Of a DNA stretch of 64,000 nt, positions 24,210 through 32,509 are shown piece after piece. The notes beneath the pieces were generated by a model. It made no database searches and was not told where the DNA came from. It was given only the letters and a program-made list of their open reading frames with translations. Every line of letters starts with the position of its first letter. Within the stretch, counting starts at the first letter, position 1. The position numbers and the translations under genes are program-made. Origin of the DNA: Pseudogulbenkiania sp. (GTDB taxonomy: Bacteria; Pseudomonadota; Gammaproteobacteria; Burkholderiales; Chromobacteriaceae); the NCBI GenBank assembly GCA_018260425.1, contig JAGLBD010000002.1:101478-165477 (forward strand), written 5' to 3'.

Positions 24210-24719
24210 TCACGCCGCAATGCAAGCCCCCGGCAAACCGGAGTGATCCGGAGCCGATGCCAACAGTTCGGAAAGCTGTGGCGTCAAGGCTTCCAGCGCG
24301 GTAGCCAACTGGGCATCCAACAACAGAAAAGCCTGCTGCTTGCGACGTGTCAGGGTCGGGGTCGAGAGCAGATACGTTTCGGCCATGCTTTTTTGGTCCC
24401 GTGCCAGAGAACCGTCATGCGCCCACCCGCGAGTCAGTTCGCGACGCAATGGCGTCGGCCAGCCAGCGGGCAAGCATTTTGCCGCGGTGTTGATTGCACG
24501 GATATCGCGGGTAAAGCGGGCGGCCAGCGCTGAATACTGCGCTTCCGGCAACCGCGCTACCTTGGCAAGCACCTCCATGGCGATGGCCTTTTCTTCGACA
24601 TACGTCAACTCGCTGACGGAGCGTCCAGTCCGCTCCCGATAGTTGCGCACCTCCACAGGAGTCGCCACGCTGACCTGGAACGCCCACCCCAGCACATTGC
24701 TCACGGTCTTGAATTCCAT
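24210..24719 (-). CDS. Unknown cytoplasmic helical protein, leader of the tail operon
   Basis: A 169-residue protein with no signal peptide or membrane helix. Features are VRNYRERTGRSVSELTYVEEKAIAMEVLAK near the N-terminus, a basic middle (RFTRDIRAINTAAKCLPAGW) and a leucine-rich helical C-terminus (LLLDAQLATALEALTPQLSELL). It is the first sizeable gene opposite the repressor and is followed by two terminator hairpins before the tail genes. An activator or antiterminator for the structural genes would fit this position, but no recognised motif supports it. Confidence 0.6.
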   Translation of the reverse strand: MEFKTVSNVLGWAFQVSVATPVEVRNYRERTGRSVSELTYVEEKAIAMEVLAKVARLPEAQYSALAARFTRDIRAINTAAKCLPAGWPTPLRRELTRGWAHDGSLARDQKSMAETYLLSTPTLTRRKQQAFLLLDAQLATALEALTPQLSELLASAPDHSGLPGACIAA

Positions 24720-24722
24720 CGC

Positions 24723-24905
24723 TCAACTTTCCCCTTTTTGTCCAACGAAGACGACACCTGCCCTCCACTCCCCAGTCCGGCCTCTGCCACTGCCGGTAGC
24801 CTCCCCGCCTGGCGGTGCGGGCTTGCCTGACATGAGCGGCAGATAAAAACCGGTAGGAAAGCACCGGTAAACAATGGCAACGGCAACTGGATACATGAAT
24901 GTCAC
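24723..24905 (-). CDS. Possible small hydrophobic-start protein at operon head
   Basis: A 60-codon ORF beginning at a GTG (24905) that has AAGGAG about ten bases upstream. It ends four bases before the next gene. The N-terminus is hydrophobic (MYPVAVAIVYRCF) and the rest is Gly/Pro-rich. It could be a real leader peptide gene or chance. I do not recognise it. Confidence 0.38.
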   Translation of the reverse strand: MTFMYPVAVAIVYRCFPTGFYLPLMSGKPAPPGGEATGSGRGRTGEWRAGVVFVGQKGES

Positions 24906-24955
24906 GTGAGCAAATCTCCTTGGTTCACAAACTATCATCACCATCACAATGGCGA

Positions 24956-25070
24956 TTTGATACGCATATCAAACCTTTTTTCGCAATGATGATAGCGTTT
25001 CAATACGTAAACGAATAGTATCTCGCTCAAATCAGGATTACAATACGCAAATGAATTTCCGTTTGCGTAT
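24956..25070. promoter_or_regulatory. Divergent promoter region with repeated operator-like dyads
   Basis: Between the repressor gene and the tail operon lie three related dyads. TTTGATA-CGCA-TATCAAA is at 24956-24973, CGTTT-loop-AAACG spanning ATACGTAAA is at 24996-25013, and perfect nine-base arms ATACGCAAA/TTTGCGTAT are at 25043-25051 and 25062-25070. The shared half-site ATACG(C/T)AAA suggests cooperative binding by the adjacent repressor. No LexA-type box was seen. Confidence 0.6.
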
Positions 25071-25091
25071 ATATTGACGTATAGTTATCAC

Positions 25092-25796
25092 ATGGAACTC
25101 AAAGACATTCTGCAGCGCCTGATGACAGCCGCTGGCGACACACAAAACGGACTGGCCGAAGCGACCAAGGTGCCGCAGCCTACGATTTTCAGGATTCTCA
25201 AGGGTGAAAGCCGGGATCCACGCCATGCCACGCTGAAACCGATTGCCGATCGCTACGGCATCACCGTGGCACAATTGCGTGGCGAGGATCCTATCGAGAA
25301 CTGGCCATCCAGCGAGGCCCCCACCTCGCCTGGAGCACCTGCAGCCGCATCGATTCGGCCTTATCTGTCACTGGACGAACTCGACCCGGATCAATATGTG
25401 ATGGTCGATCGTTTTGATGTGTTTCTTTCAGCGGGGAGCGGCAACTTTCAATGGGTCATCAATCAGAAAGATCCGCTGGCATTCCGGGCACGATGGTTTC
25501 AGCAAAAGCGAATTTCTCCTGAGCATTGTAAGGCGCTGTATGTCAGGGGACGTTCGATGGAACCCAAACTGGAAGACTGGGACACGGTACTGATCGACAC
25601 GACCCAGACCAACATCATTGATGGTGAAATCTACGCCGTCAGTCTCGGTGACCAGTTTTTCATCAAGACGATTCATCGCCTTGCCGATGGGGTATTACTG
25701 CAATCGGAAAACCCAGAGTTCGAGAACATTGCCGTCAAAGGTGAGCAGCTCGAGCAACTGAGAGTGATCGGCAAAAAGGTCTGGCGCGGCGGATAA
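25092..25796 (+). CDS. XRE/S24 phage-type repressor, LexA/CI-like
   Basis: A 234-residue two-domain repressor. The N-terminal XRE helix-turn-helix (residues about 5-60) contains KVPQPTIFRILKGESRDPR. The C-terminal S24 peptidase-like domain has the nucleophile in VRGRSMEPKLEDWD, a Lys in FFIKTIHR, and an Ala-Gly candidate autocleavage site in FLSAGSGNF. Such repressors self-cleave when RecA is activated. ATG 25092 replaces the track's TTG start. Only about seven bases lie between a TATAGT-like element and this ATG, so a leaderless transcript is possible. It is divergent from the tail operon and is the obvious candidate controller. Confidence 0.86.
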   Translation: MELKDILQRLMTAAGDTQNGLAEATKVPQPTIFRILKGESRDPRHATLKPIADRYGITVAQLRGEDPIENWPSSEAPTSPGAPAAASIRPYLSLDELDPDQYVMVDRFDVFLSAGSGNFQWVINQKDPLAFRARWFQQKRISPEHCKALYVRGRSMEPKLEDWDTVLIDTTQTNIIDGEIYAVSLGDQFFIKTIHRLADGVLLQSENPEFENIAVKGEQLEQLRVIGKKVWRGG

Positions 25797-25923
25797 GGCC
25801 GCAACATCGCCATGGCCGCACGCTATTGCACGGAGACAGCCGGGCTTGAAAGTGGCCTCCACCCAAGTGTAGCGACGCCCAAAAGACCCGATTAGCTTTA
25901 TGAAAAAGCCTCCCGAAAGGGTA

Positions 25924-25957
25924 ATGCCGTTCACTTAGACCGTGGACGGCATTTTTT
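25924..25957 (+). terminator. Terminator after the repressor gene
   Basis: ATGCCGTTCAC/GTGGACGGCAT hairpin with a TTTTTTC tail, 128 bases after the repressor stop. Confidence 0.75.
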
Positions 25958-26008
25958 CTTTCACTACGTGTCCAATCCAGCATTCTCCCTCCGACCTCGC
26001 CCCCCCCC

Positions 26009-26221
26009 ATGCCCGGCAAGCCCCACCTGATTCCTGATTTCACCGTTCTTTCTCAACATATCGATCCCGATTGGATCACCAAGGCACGACGGCTAACGGG
26101 AACCGCCAGTGTCCGGCGTCGCAAACTCCCCGCCGAACAAGTCGTCAGGATGATCATCCGACCACTATACAAGGCGATGGCTCAACCACTTGGAACATGC
26201 GTCACGACATTGCCAAAGTAG
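26009..26221 (+). pseudogene. IS4-family transposase N-terminal remnant
   Basis: A 70-codon ORF whose first 50 residues match the IS4-type transposase N-terminal domain: DPDWITKARRLTGTASVRRR and KLPAEQVV. After about residue 50 the family sequence is lost, and no catalytic DDE part follows. It is a truncated scar at the right edge of the tail island. No intact inverted repeats were found by eye. Confidence 0.75.
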
Positions 26222-26297
26222 ACACAAAGTAATAACATTAAGCTAGTGAAACCGATCCAGCGTGGATTAACAAAGTGCTTACATTAAGGAGCAAAGA

Positions 26298-26546
26298 ATG
26301 AAAGCTGCTCTTAGAAGGATGGGCAATTCGCAAGGGGTGATTATCCCCAAGACGTTGATCGCCCAGTTTGGTTTTGAAGGCGAGGTTGATATGCAGGTAA
26401 CACCAGAAGGTATCATGCTAGTAAAACCGCAAGAACACGTCCGGGCAGGCTGGGCAGAGGCCAGTCAGCAATTGGCAGCCGCCGGCGATGATGGGCTTGT
26501 TTGGCCTGAGTTTGGTAACGAAGGCGATGAGGGCTTGGCATGGTAG
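26298..26546 (+). CDS. mazE: MazE-like antitoxin (AbrB/SpoVT fold)
   Basis: An 82-residue antitoxin. The N-terminal swapped-hairpin DNA-binding motif (LRRMGNSQGVIIPKTLIAQF) is classic MazE/AbrB. The acidic C-terminal tail (GDDGLVWPEFGNEGDEGLAW) would wrap the toxin. AAGGAG precedes the ATG. It overlaps the toxin gene by seven bases, so the pair is co-translated and probably autoregulated. Confidence 0.88.
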   Translation: MKAALRRMGNSQGVIIPKTLIAQFGFEGEVDMQVTPEGIMLVKPQEHVRAGWAEASQQLAAAGDDGLVWPEFGNEGDEGLAW

Positions 26547-26860
26547 CGCGTGGAGAAGTCTGGCTGGCTACGCTAGATCCCACTGTTGGCAGTGAAATAC
26601 AAAAAACGCGGCCATGCGTTGTGGTGTCCCCCGCTGAAATGCACGACTACCTGCGGACAGTGATCGTGGCGCCGATGACATCAGGTAGCAAACCGGCACC
26701 ATTTCGCATCCCTCTCACCTTTCAGGGAAAAAAAGGACTGATTCTGCTGGATCAGGTTCGCACGCTGGACAAGGTACGGCTGGTCAAGAAACTGGGCGCC
26801 GTTAGCGCAAAGACTCTGACTGCCACCCTTGAAACCCTGCAAGAAGTCTTTGTCGAGTGA
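26540..26860 (+). CDS. mazF: MazF/PemK-type endoribonuclease toxin
   Basis: A 106-residue sequence-specific mRNA interferase. The N-terminal RGEVWLATLDPTVGSEIQKTRPCVVVSP includes the conserved Arg, and the IVAPMTSG stretch includes the Thr/Ser of the active site. Its length is normal, and both genes are intact. It lies next to an IS4 scar just outside the tail island. Confidence 0.9.
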   Translation: MVARGEVWLATLDPTVGSEIQKTRPCVVVSPAEMHDYLRTVIVAPMTSGSKPAPFRIPLTFQGKKGLILLDQVRTLDKVRLVKKLGAVSAKTLTATLETLQEVFVE

Positions 26861-27192
26861 TTCCGGAAGCGGCTGACGGTCAGCACCATCGAGCCAATCG
26901 GCTTAGCCCACCACTCCATTGCCGACCAGCACAGCCCTGAATTCAGCGCCCCCACCTTCGGCACCGATCGTCCCACTCACTAAATGCCTAAGAAATAGAC
27001 AGCAGACCATTCCAACATTGGAACGCGGTCTTTTCCCATGGAGAAACCCTGTATCGGGATGCGAACTTCTCCAACGTCGTTAACCTGGCGCTGGAGCATA
27101 CTAGCCGGGTCATGCTGCTCAAAACAACGGCAGACCAGGTCATGGCAGCCCAGACTCCACAGCTGGTGGCAACCGGAAGCAGACGGATCCAC
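26861..27192. other. Non-coding or degraded region
   Basis: About 330 bases between mazF and the MCP terminator. One plus-strand frame stays open from about 27000 (WNAVFSHGETLYRDANFSN...) without a start codon or family match, so this may be a decayed gene end. Nothing else is recognised. Confidence 0.4.
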
Positions 27193-27219
27193 AAAAAAGG
27201 GCGCAAACGCGCCCTTTTT
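27193..27219. terminator. Bidirectional terminator downstream of the chemoreceptor gene
   Basis: AAAAAGGGCGC-AAAC-GCGCCCTTTTT, symmetric with A and T runs on each side. Confidence 0.88.
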
Positions 27220-27241
27220 CTACTGCCACCTGCCGGTCAGG

Positions 27242-28855
27242 CTATACCCTGAACTGGGCCAGCGTTTCCAGCTGCCGCTTGACCAGTCCGTCCAGTTGCC
27301 GGGCATTGGCGGCGGTGTTTTGTGCCGCAGCACTGGATTCTTCCGACATCTGTGCGCTCTGCTCGACTTGAACGGCAATCGTATTGCTGGCCACGCCTTG
27401 CTGCTGGATCGCTGCAGAAATTTCCGCGATGCTGCTTGCGGCTTTTTCAGCATTCTCACCAATTTCGCCAATGGCGTGACTGGCTTTGTCGGCACGGGCC
27501 ACACCGGTTTCAATCAGTTGGTCTGCCGACTCCATTTGCTCGACCGTTTGCTGTGCCATGGCAATCATCGAGTCGATTGTGCCGGCAATTTCCTGCGTCG
27601 ACTTTGCTGTCCGTTCAGCGAGTTTGCGCACTTCATCGGCCACCACCGCAAAGCCACGCCCCTGCTCCCCGGCCCGCGCCGCTTCGATAGCGGCATTCAG
27701 TGCCAACAGGTTGGTTTGATCCGCGACATCGCGAATCACATGAACCACCGCTTCGACCTGCGCACTCTGGGTTGCCAATTGCTGGATATGCCCCACCGAT
27801 GCCTTCACGACACCAGAGATCTCATGAATATCGCCAATCGTCTGGCGGATAATCTCGGAGCCCGACGCCACCAACACCGTCGCCTCCACGGCTCCGGCCT
27901 GGGTCACCTGAGATTGTTCGGCAACATGATTGATACTCACGGTCATTTGCTGAACCGTCGCCGCCATGCTGGAAGCCGACTCGCTTTGCACCGAAGCCGC
28001 CGTTGCGACCTGCTGTGCCGTACCATTGAGCTCTTGCGATGCCAGCCCGACCTCCTCCGCGACGGAATGCAGATCCTTGAGGCTTTGTTGCAAGGTGTTC
28101 ATCAGGTGGTTCAACGCTTCATTGGCTTCACCGATCTCGTCGCGACGCAGGACGTCAATCCGGTGAGTAAAATCCAGCGTCTCGCTGACCGTATGCAAAT
28201 CACGGCAGAGTTGACTCAAACCACCACGGATCGTGCGGTAGAGCTGCACCGACACGCCACCGGCCAGCACCAACACCAGCGCGATACCCAGTAAAGACAA
28301 GTTGCGACCACGCTCATAATCTTGCCGACTTTTTTGCATATCATCGACGGTCAGCTGCTTGTTGAAGACGTAATGGTCATCCAGCGCCTTTTCTGCCGCA
28401 TGGGCCAGCGGAGAGGCATGCATTAGTGTCTGGACCTCGGCACTGTGAGTCTGAGAGCCCCGTGCTGTGATCAGGGGCTGAATCGTTTCCCAGTAACGCT
28501 GTATCGCATCGCGCACGGCATTGAGCTTGCGCTGATCTTCCGGGTTGTAGATGTGTTTGGTTTGATAGTCAGTGATCGCCGCATCTATGTGTTTCTTTCC
28601 GCCATCGATCTTCTTGAGGGCCGCCGCAGATTCGACCTCGTTTTCTGCCACCAGCAGATCTCTCACCCCCACCCGGACATTGGCCAGGCCATGCTGGGCA
28701 CTATTGATATCATCAAGACTGGGAAAAATCACATCGAGCATCGCCTCGTGCTCAATCTGTGCCTCACTCTGTTGCCAGATTCCCGCCCCACCAACAAACA
28801 GCAAGGCAAACAGGGTAAAACCCAACGTCAACACGAGTTTTCTTGAAATCGTCAT
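27242..28855 (-). CDS. Methyl-accepting chemotaxis protein
   Basis: A 537-residue inner-membrane chemoreceptor. The start at 28855 gives a proper first membrane helix ([20 protein letters not shown]) followed by a periplasmic four-helix-bundle-type sensor (about 35-190), a second helix ([16 protein letters not shown]), HAMP, and a cytoplasmic coiled signalling domain. That domain contains the conserved hairpin tip [20 protein letters not shown]. No CheR-tether pentapeptide is at the C-terminus. The ligand is unknown. It is monocistronic and separate from any che cluster in this window. Confidence 0.92.
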   Translation of the reverse strand: MTISRKLVLTLGFTLFALLFVGGAGIWQQSEAQIEHEAMLDVIFPSLDDINSAQHGLANVRVGVRDLLVAENEVESAAALKKIDGGKKHIDAAITDYQTKHIYNPEDQRKLNAVRDAIQRYWETIQPLITARGSQTHSAEVQTLMHASPLAHAAEKALDDHYVFNKQLTVDDMQKSRQDYERGRNLSLLGIALVLVLAGGVSVQLYRTIRGGLSQLCRDLHTVSETLDFTHRIDVLRRDEIGEANEALNHLMNTLQQSLKDLHSVAEEVGLASQELNGTAQQVATAASVQSESASSMAATVQQMTVSINHVAEQSQVTQAGAVEATVLVASGSEIIRQTIGDIHEISGVVKASVGHIQQLATQSAQVEAVVHVIRDVADQTNLLALNAAIEAARAGEQGRGFAVVADEVRKLAERTAKSTQEIAGTIDSMIAMAQQTVEQMESADQLIETGVARADKASHAIGEIGENAEKAASSIAEISAAIQQQGVASNTIAVQVEQSAQMSEESSAAAQNTAANARQLDGLVKRQLETLAQFRV

Positions 28856-29265
28856 CCTTTTAACTACCCCCTTCAATCCAGTCATGCATGGCAGGCATGG
28901 CTCAACGGCCCATATGAAGATGGAACACACTCTGCCGATATGTAAAAGAAAACACTTCAATTGGAGCGGTATTATCACCAACAACTTCAAGACGACTGTT
29001 GATATAACTCGGCGTTTCCGCCGATTTATCGGTATGGAACAGGCAAAAAACCTGCCAAACAATCACCACGTCATTGAAGTTGCATAATAATCAATACCAT
29101 TTAGATATAAGTAACTGCGAAGTCACCCCGCTGATTTGCAGGGTATGGTGTGTGCCGATTTTGTGGGTCTTTGGAAAAAGGGATAGCAGGGGGACGGGCT
29201 AGTAAAACGTGTGGATGAAGTGCTCAAGCAGCGCTCTCCACACTATAGGCAGGTGAACCGGTGCG
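28856..29265. other. Intergenic region upstream of the chemoreceptor gene
   Basis: About 410 bases, AT-rich around 28970-29110. It holds the chemoreceptor promoter and the untranslated end of the MerR gene. I see no gene or strong repeat. Confidence 0.45.
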
Positions 29266-29679
29266 TCAGCCACCGAGGGTCTTGCGGCGTGCCAATGCCC
29301 CGGACGCGGCCGATCTGAGCAGCTCCTGAAACGTCGGGCATTCGGCATGGCTGGGCGCGGAACAGGCGGCAGCATGTCGCAATCCCCGGCTAACGGCTTT
29401 GAGCTGACGGATGGTGGCGTCAATGTCGTCAGCCTTGTTGGCAAGCAAGGTACGATCGATAGTTACCCCGCCTCCCGGCGACAACATCGACCGAATCTCG
29501 GTCAGGCTCAGTCCTGCCAACTGGCCCAATGCAATCAAGGCCAGTTGATCCAGTACCGATGGCGCGAACCGGCGCCGCACGCCACGCGGACCGAGCGATG
29601 CGATCAGACCGGACTTCTCGTAATAGCGCAGGGTCGATGCCGGAATGCCCGACAGTTTGACCACTTCGGTAATGTCCAT
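29266..29679 (-). CDS. MerR-family transcription regulator
   Basis: A 137-residue regulator with the N-terminal winged helix DITEVVKLSGIPASTLRYYEKSGLI, a long dimerisation helix, and a Cys-containing C-terminus (HAAACSAPSHAECPTF) that may bind metal or sense oxidants. ATG 29679 follows a GGAG. It is divergent from the DUF2938 gene, and the shared promoter has MerR-type geometry. The signal is unknown. The three cysteines do not form the SoxR iron-sulphur motif. Confidence 0.87.
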   Translation of the reverse strand: MDITEVVKLSGIPASTLRYYEKSGLIASLGPRGVRRRFAPSVLDQLALIALGQLAGLSLTEIRSMLSPGGGVTIDRTLLANKADDIDATIRQLKAVSRGLRHAAACSAPSHAECPTFQELLRSAASGALARRKTLGG

Positions 29680-29691
29680 CGAACAGGCTCC

Positions 29692-29722
29692 TTGACTTGA
29701 AGTCAACTTCAACTTTTATAGT
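29692..29722 (+). promoter_or_regulatory. MerR-type promoter with 19-bp spacer and operator dyad
   Basis: A -35 TTGACT (29692-29697) and -10 TATAGT (29717-29722) are separated by 19 bases. Between them lies the perfect dyad TTGAAGTCAACTTCAA (29697-29712). This overlong spacer with a central dyad is the hallmark of MerR-activated promoters. It would drive the DUF2938 gene. Confidence 0.8.
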
Positions 29723-29762
29723 GATTTCACATCATCAATCCGTCAAGTCGGGAGACAGCAAC

Positions 29763-30254
29763 ATGGACACGATTCAAGCCATTTTCAGCGTGGTCATTAT
29801 CGGGATCGGCGCGACAGCCAGCATGGATGTATGGCTCTTCTTGCTCCGGCGCATGGGCATTCCAACGTCCAGCTTCGCACTTGTCGGGCGTTGGGCCGGA
29901 CATCTGCGGCGGGGAACGCTCCGCCATGCGGCCATTGCCAAAGCCGAGCCGATTGCCGGCGAGATGTTTTTGGGCTGGGCGATACATTACGCGGTCGGGA
30001 TGGTCTTTGCAGTGCTGCCTGTCATGCTGGCAGGCCCATCGTGGTTGCTCACCCCTACCCTCGGGCCTGCGCTTGCGGCAGGGATAGTTACCGTGCTGGC
30101 GCCGTTCTGCGTCATGCAACCCGCCATGGGGGCAGGCTTCTTTGCCAGCAAGACACCGACCCCGCTGAAAGGCTGCCTGCGCAGTCTGGCCAATCATACC
30201 GTCTTCGGCCTGGGACTCTATGGGTCCGCACTGCTGCTTGCACATAGTGCATGA
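29763..30254 (+). CDS. DUF2938 family integral membrane protein
   Basis: A 163-residue protein with about four membrane helices (TIQAIFSVVIIGIGATASMD, IHYAVGMVFAVLPVMLA, the GPALAAGIVTVLAPFCVM region and a C-terminal helix). It fits the DUF2938 family, whose function is not established. GGGAGA precedes the ATG. It is probably induced by the divergent MerR protein through the 19-bp-spacer promoter. Confidence 0.78.
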   Translation: MDTIQAIFSVVIIGIGATASMDVWLFLLRRMGIPTSSFALVGRWAGHLRRGTLRHAAIAKAEPIAGEMFLGWAIHYAVGMVFAVLPVMLAGPSWLLTPTLGPALAAGIVTVLAPFCVMQPAMGAGFFASKTPTPLKGCLRSLANHTVFGLGLYGSALLLAHSA

Positions 30255-30340
30255 TGAGGCGAGAGACTTACTCGTAAGGAATACTAAGTTGGGCGGTTGC
30301 ATGCTCCCGAAATGACCAGCACACCGGAGGACAAACAGAC

Positions 30341-30372
30341 AGCCCCGGACCGACGTCAGCCGGCCTGGGGCT
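30341..30372 (-). terminator. Possible terminator of the TonB-MbnP-MbnH operon
   Basis: AGCCCC/GGGGCT arms with a long imperfect loop, followed on the minus strand by GTCTGTTTG. The T run is weak. Confidence 0.4.
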
Positions 30373-30379
30373 CGCAGAA

Positions 30380-31537
30380 TCAACGCCGGAAGGGGTCAGC
30401 CAGCGCCGGATTCCTGATGAACGAATCGTCGGTAAGCGTGTGCAGGAATGCGATGATGTCCTGTTGCTCCTGCCGGCTCAGTGCGATATTGCCGATCAGC
30501 TCGCTCTTGAACGGATTAAGGCGGCCATCGCCCTGATATCGGCCGTACCGGATATTACGACCACCCGCGGCATAGAATGCCAGTACGGCCGGCAGGTCCT
30601 TCAAGCTGCCATCATGCATATACGGTGCAGTCACGGCGATATTGCGCAAGCTGGGGGCCCGGAACTTACCCATGTCCTCCGCTACACCGGTCAGCTCGTA
30701 AACGCCCCGGTTACCCTCCGGAAAAGCGCCGCTGCCGCCCATATTGTAGAGCCCGGTATTATGGAACAGCATTTCCTCCAGCCGACTGCGCACGTAGACC
30801 GTTTGATCACTGAAGTTGAACCCGCCATGACAGTGGAAGCACTCGGCCTTTTCACCGAAGAACAGTTGCTTGCCACGCTGTTCGGCAGCACTCAGGCGGG
30901 CGTTTCCCTGTAGATACTGGTCATAGCGAGAGCGCCCGGACACCATGCTGCGCTCGAAGCTTGCAATCGCCCGAATAATATTGCGCCAGCTAATCGGTTC
31001 CCCGTCTTGCGGAAAGGACTGCCGGAACAAGCGGCGATAGCGGGCATCGCGCTGCAGGCGCTGCAACACCTGCTGCTTGTTACTGTCGTTGACCCCCATC
31101 TCCACCGGGTTTTCCCCAAACAGCGGCACACTCATCTGGCTCTCGAGGCTAAGCAGCGATGGGTTGGCCCAGGTATAACTGGCATTCCACGCCACATTCA
31201 CCAGCGCCTGGGAACTGCGCGCCGTCAACTCGCCGGTGGAACCGCGAGACACCCGCCGTGCATCGGTAAATGCCAGTCGCTGCACATGACAACTGGCACA
31301 CATCATGGTCCCGTTTCCCGACAAGCGCTTTTCGTAGAACAGATAATGGCCCAGCTCAACCTTGGCCGGAGTCATCGGGTTATCCGCCGGCACCACCGGC
31401 AGCAAAAATCCCGCAGGCAGCTGCCAGGGCCAGGCCGACTGTTCCACCGTCTCTGCGGCCGTGGCGTCCACCGTGCCGGTCACGATCAGCATGCCGGACA
31501 GCAGAATGCCGACGCAGTGTAAAAACCGTCGTCTCAT
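30380..31537 (-). CDS. MbnH-like di-haem c-type enzyme (MauG/CcpA family)
   Basis: A 385-residue periplasmic di-haem protein. A signal peptide follows the start at 31537. Haem motifs are CASCH (N-terminal half) and CFHCH (C-terminal half), with MauG/cytochrome-c-peroxidase features such as FYEKRLSGNGTMMC and RAPSLRNIAVTAPYMHDGS. Its partner gene directly upstream encodes an MbnP-like protein, the 'metallo-mystery pair'. In the studied methanotroph pair MbnH converts a Trp of MbnP to kynurenine, creating a copper site. The four-base overlap with that gene supports joint function. Confidence 0.85.
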   Translation of the reverse strand: MRRRFLHCVGILLSGMLIVTGTVDATAAETVEQSAWPWQLPAGFLLPVVPADNPMTPAKVELGHYLFYEKRLSGNGTMMCASCHVQRLAFTDARRVSRGSTGELTARSSQALVNVAWNASYTWANPSLLSLESQMSVPLFGENPVEMGVNDSNKQQVLQRLQRDARYRRLFRQSFPQDGEPISWRNIIRAIASFERSMVSGRSRYDQYLQGNARLSAAEQRGKQLFFGEKAECFHCHGGFNFSDQTVYVRSRLEEMLFHNTGLYNMGGSGAFPEGNRGVYELTGVAEDMGKFRAPSLRNIAVTAPYMHDGSLKDLPAVLAFYAAGGRNIRYGRYQGDGRLNPFKSELIGNIALSRQEQQDIIAFLHTLTDDSFIRNPALADPFRR

Positions 31538-32457
31538 GGCTTGTCTACCCGCACGAAGGAAGGCGATGTCAGCGGCAACAAGGGCAAGCCACGACGCTCC
31601 CCCGGCTCCAGTTGCAACTGCAACTGCCTGAATAGCGGCCGGCACTCCGGATCGTCAATGCTGCTCATGCAGCCACTGGCCCCGCCTTTATCTTCGGTCA
31701 GATGACTGTCGGCCAGCAGGCTGGCCACATCAATCACCACCCGGTCCCGCTCAGGATCGAAATCCGGCAGCATGACCGGTACACGGTTCGAACTAAGACA
31801 CTGGACGGCACCAGCCTGGGCCGGGTTACCCGTGCAACCGGTCGAGCCCAGGTGCAGGGTCCAGACGGCCGCTCGACCATTGCTGCGCACCATCCCTCCT
31901 TCCGGGAACAACTCCAGCTTGATGAACTTGCGGCCCACCTGCCAGCTCCAGGCCATGCTGGCGCGGTCCAATGGTGCTTCGGCCAACTCGAAATTACCGT
32001 GATTGAGTGCGACTGCCTTCCCCGTGCCATCCTGCCCGTCAAGCGGCACGCCAATGGTAAAAGAGAGGCCCGTGTAACGCCCGGCCGGCAACTGCCCGCG
32101 CACGGTATCATTGACTTGCCCGACTGCTTTCGCGCCACAACTCCCGCCGCCGGGCACGAAATCCAACAGAGCAACATCGTGCGACTGCCATGGGTCAGGT
32201 ATGAGCTGCAAAGGCTCCGAATGACCGTCCTCACGCAGCAGGCGAATATCGGAGAGGTAGAATTTGGCGTCCTTGAGCCGGGCGGCATGACCGGGCTGCC
32301 CCAACGGCAGTGCAGGCCCGTTGCAGCTCAAGGCCTGTTTGCCGGCCTGCAAGACAAAGTGCAGGCTGACCGGGGAATCCCCGGCCAGAACCGGGGTTGA
32401 CAACATGGCGGCAGACGCCAGCCACCACATCCCTGGCCAATAGAAACGATGAGACAT
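31534..32457 (-). CDS. MbnP-like periplasmic copper-binding protein
   Basis: A 307-residue exported protein with a signal peptide (WWLASAAMLSTPVLAG). It has several cysteines (SCNG, GSCGAK, TGCTGN, QCLSS, SGCMSS, PECRP), matching the four-Cys MbnP pattern. The conserved WSWQVGRKFIKLELF block contains Trp residues that are candidates for MbnH-catalysed oxidation. It overlaps the MbnH-like gene and lies 52 bases after the TonB receptor. A role in periplasmic copper handling is inferred from the studied pair. Confidence 0.82.
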   Translation of the reverse strand: MSHRFYWPGMWWLASAAMLSTPVLAGDSPVSLHFVLQAGKQALSCNGPALPLGQPGHAARLKDAKFYLSDIRLLREDGHSEPLQLIPDPWQSHDVALLDFVPGGGSCGAKAVGQVNDTVRGQLPAGRYTGLSFTIGVPLDGQDGTGKAVALNHGNFELAEAPLDRASMAWSWQVGRKFIKLELFPEGGMVRSNGRAAVWTLHLGSTGCTGNPAQAGAVQCLSSNRVPVMLPDFDPERDRVVIDVASLLADSHLTEDKGGASGCMSSIDDPECRPLFRQLQLQLEPGERRGLPLLPLTSPSFVRVDKP

Positions 32458-32509
32458 ACTGTGCTTTCCCGCCGGGAGACAGCGCTCCCGGCCTTATGCT
32501 GGTAACGGG

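Noticed and set aside
7527-25796. Complete Mu-like or P2-like prophage
   Set aside because: No capsid, portal, terminase, protease, transposase, integrase or replication gene is visible, and both borders are ordinary or IS-scarred chromosome.
26980-27192. 70-codon minus-strand ORF
   Set aside because: No start signals or family match; the region looks degraded.
27038-28294. 418-codon plus-strand ORF
   Set aside because: Antisense shadow of the chemoreceptor gene; His/Arg-rich sequence typical of reversed coding DNA.
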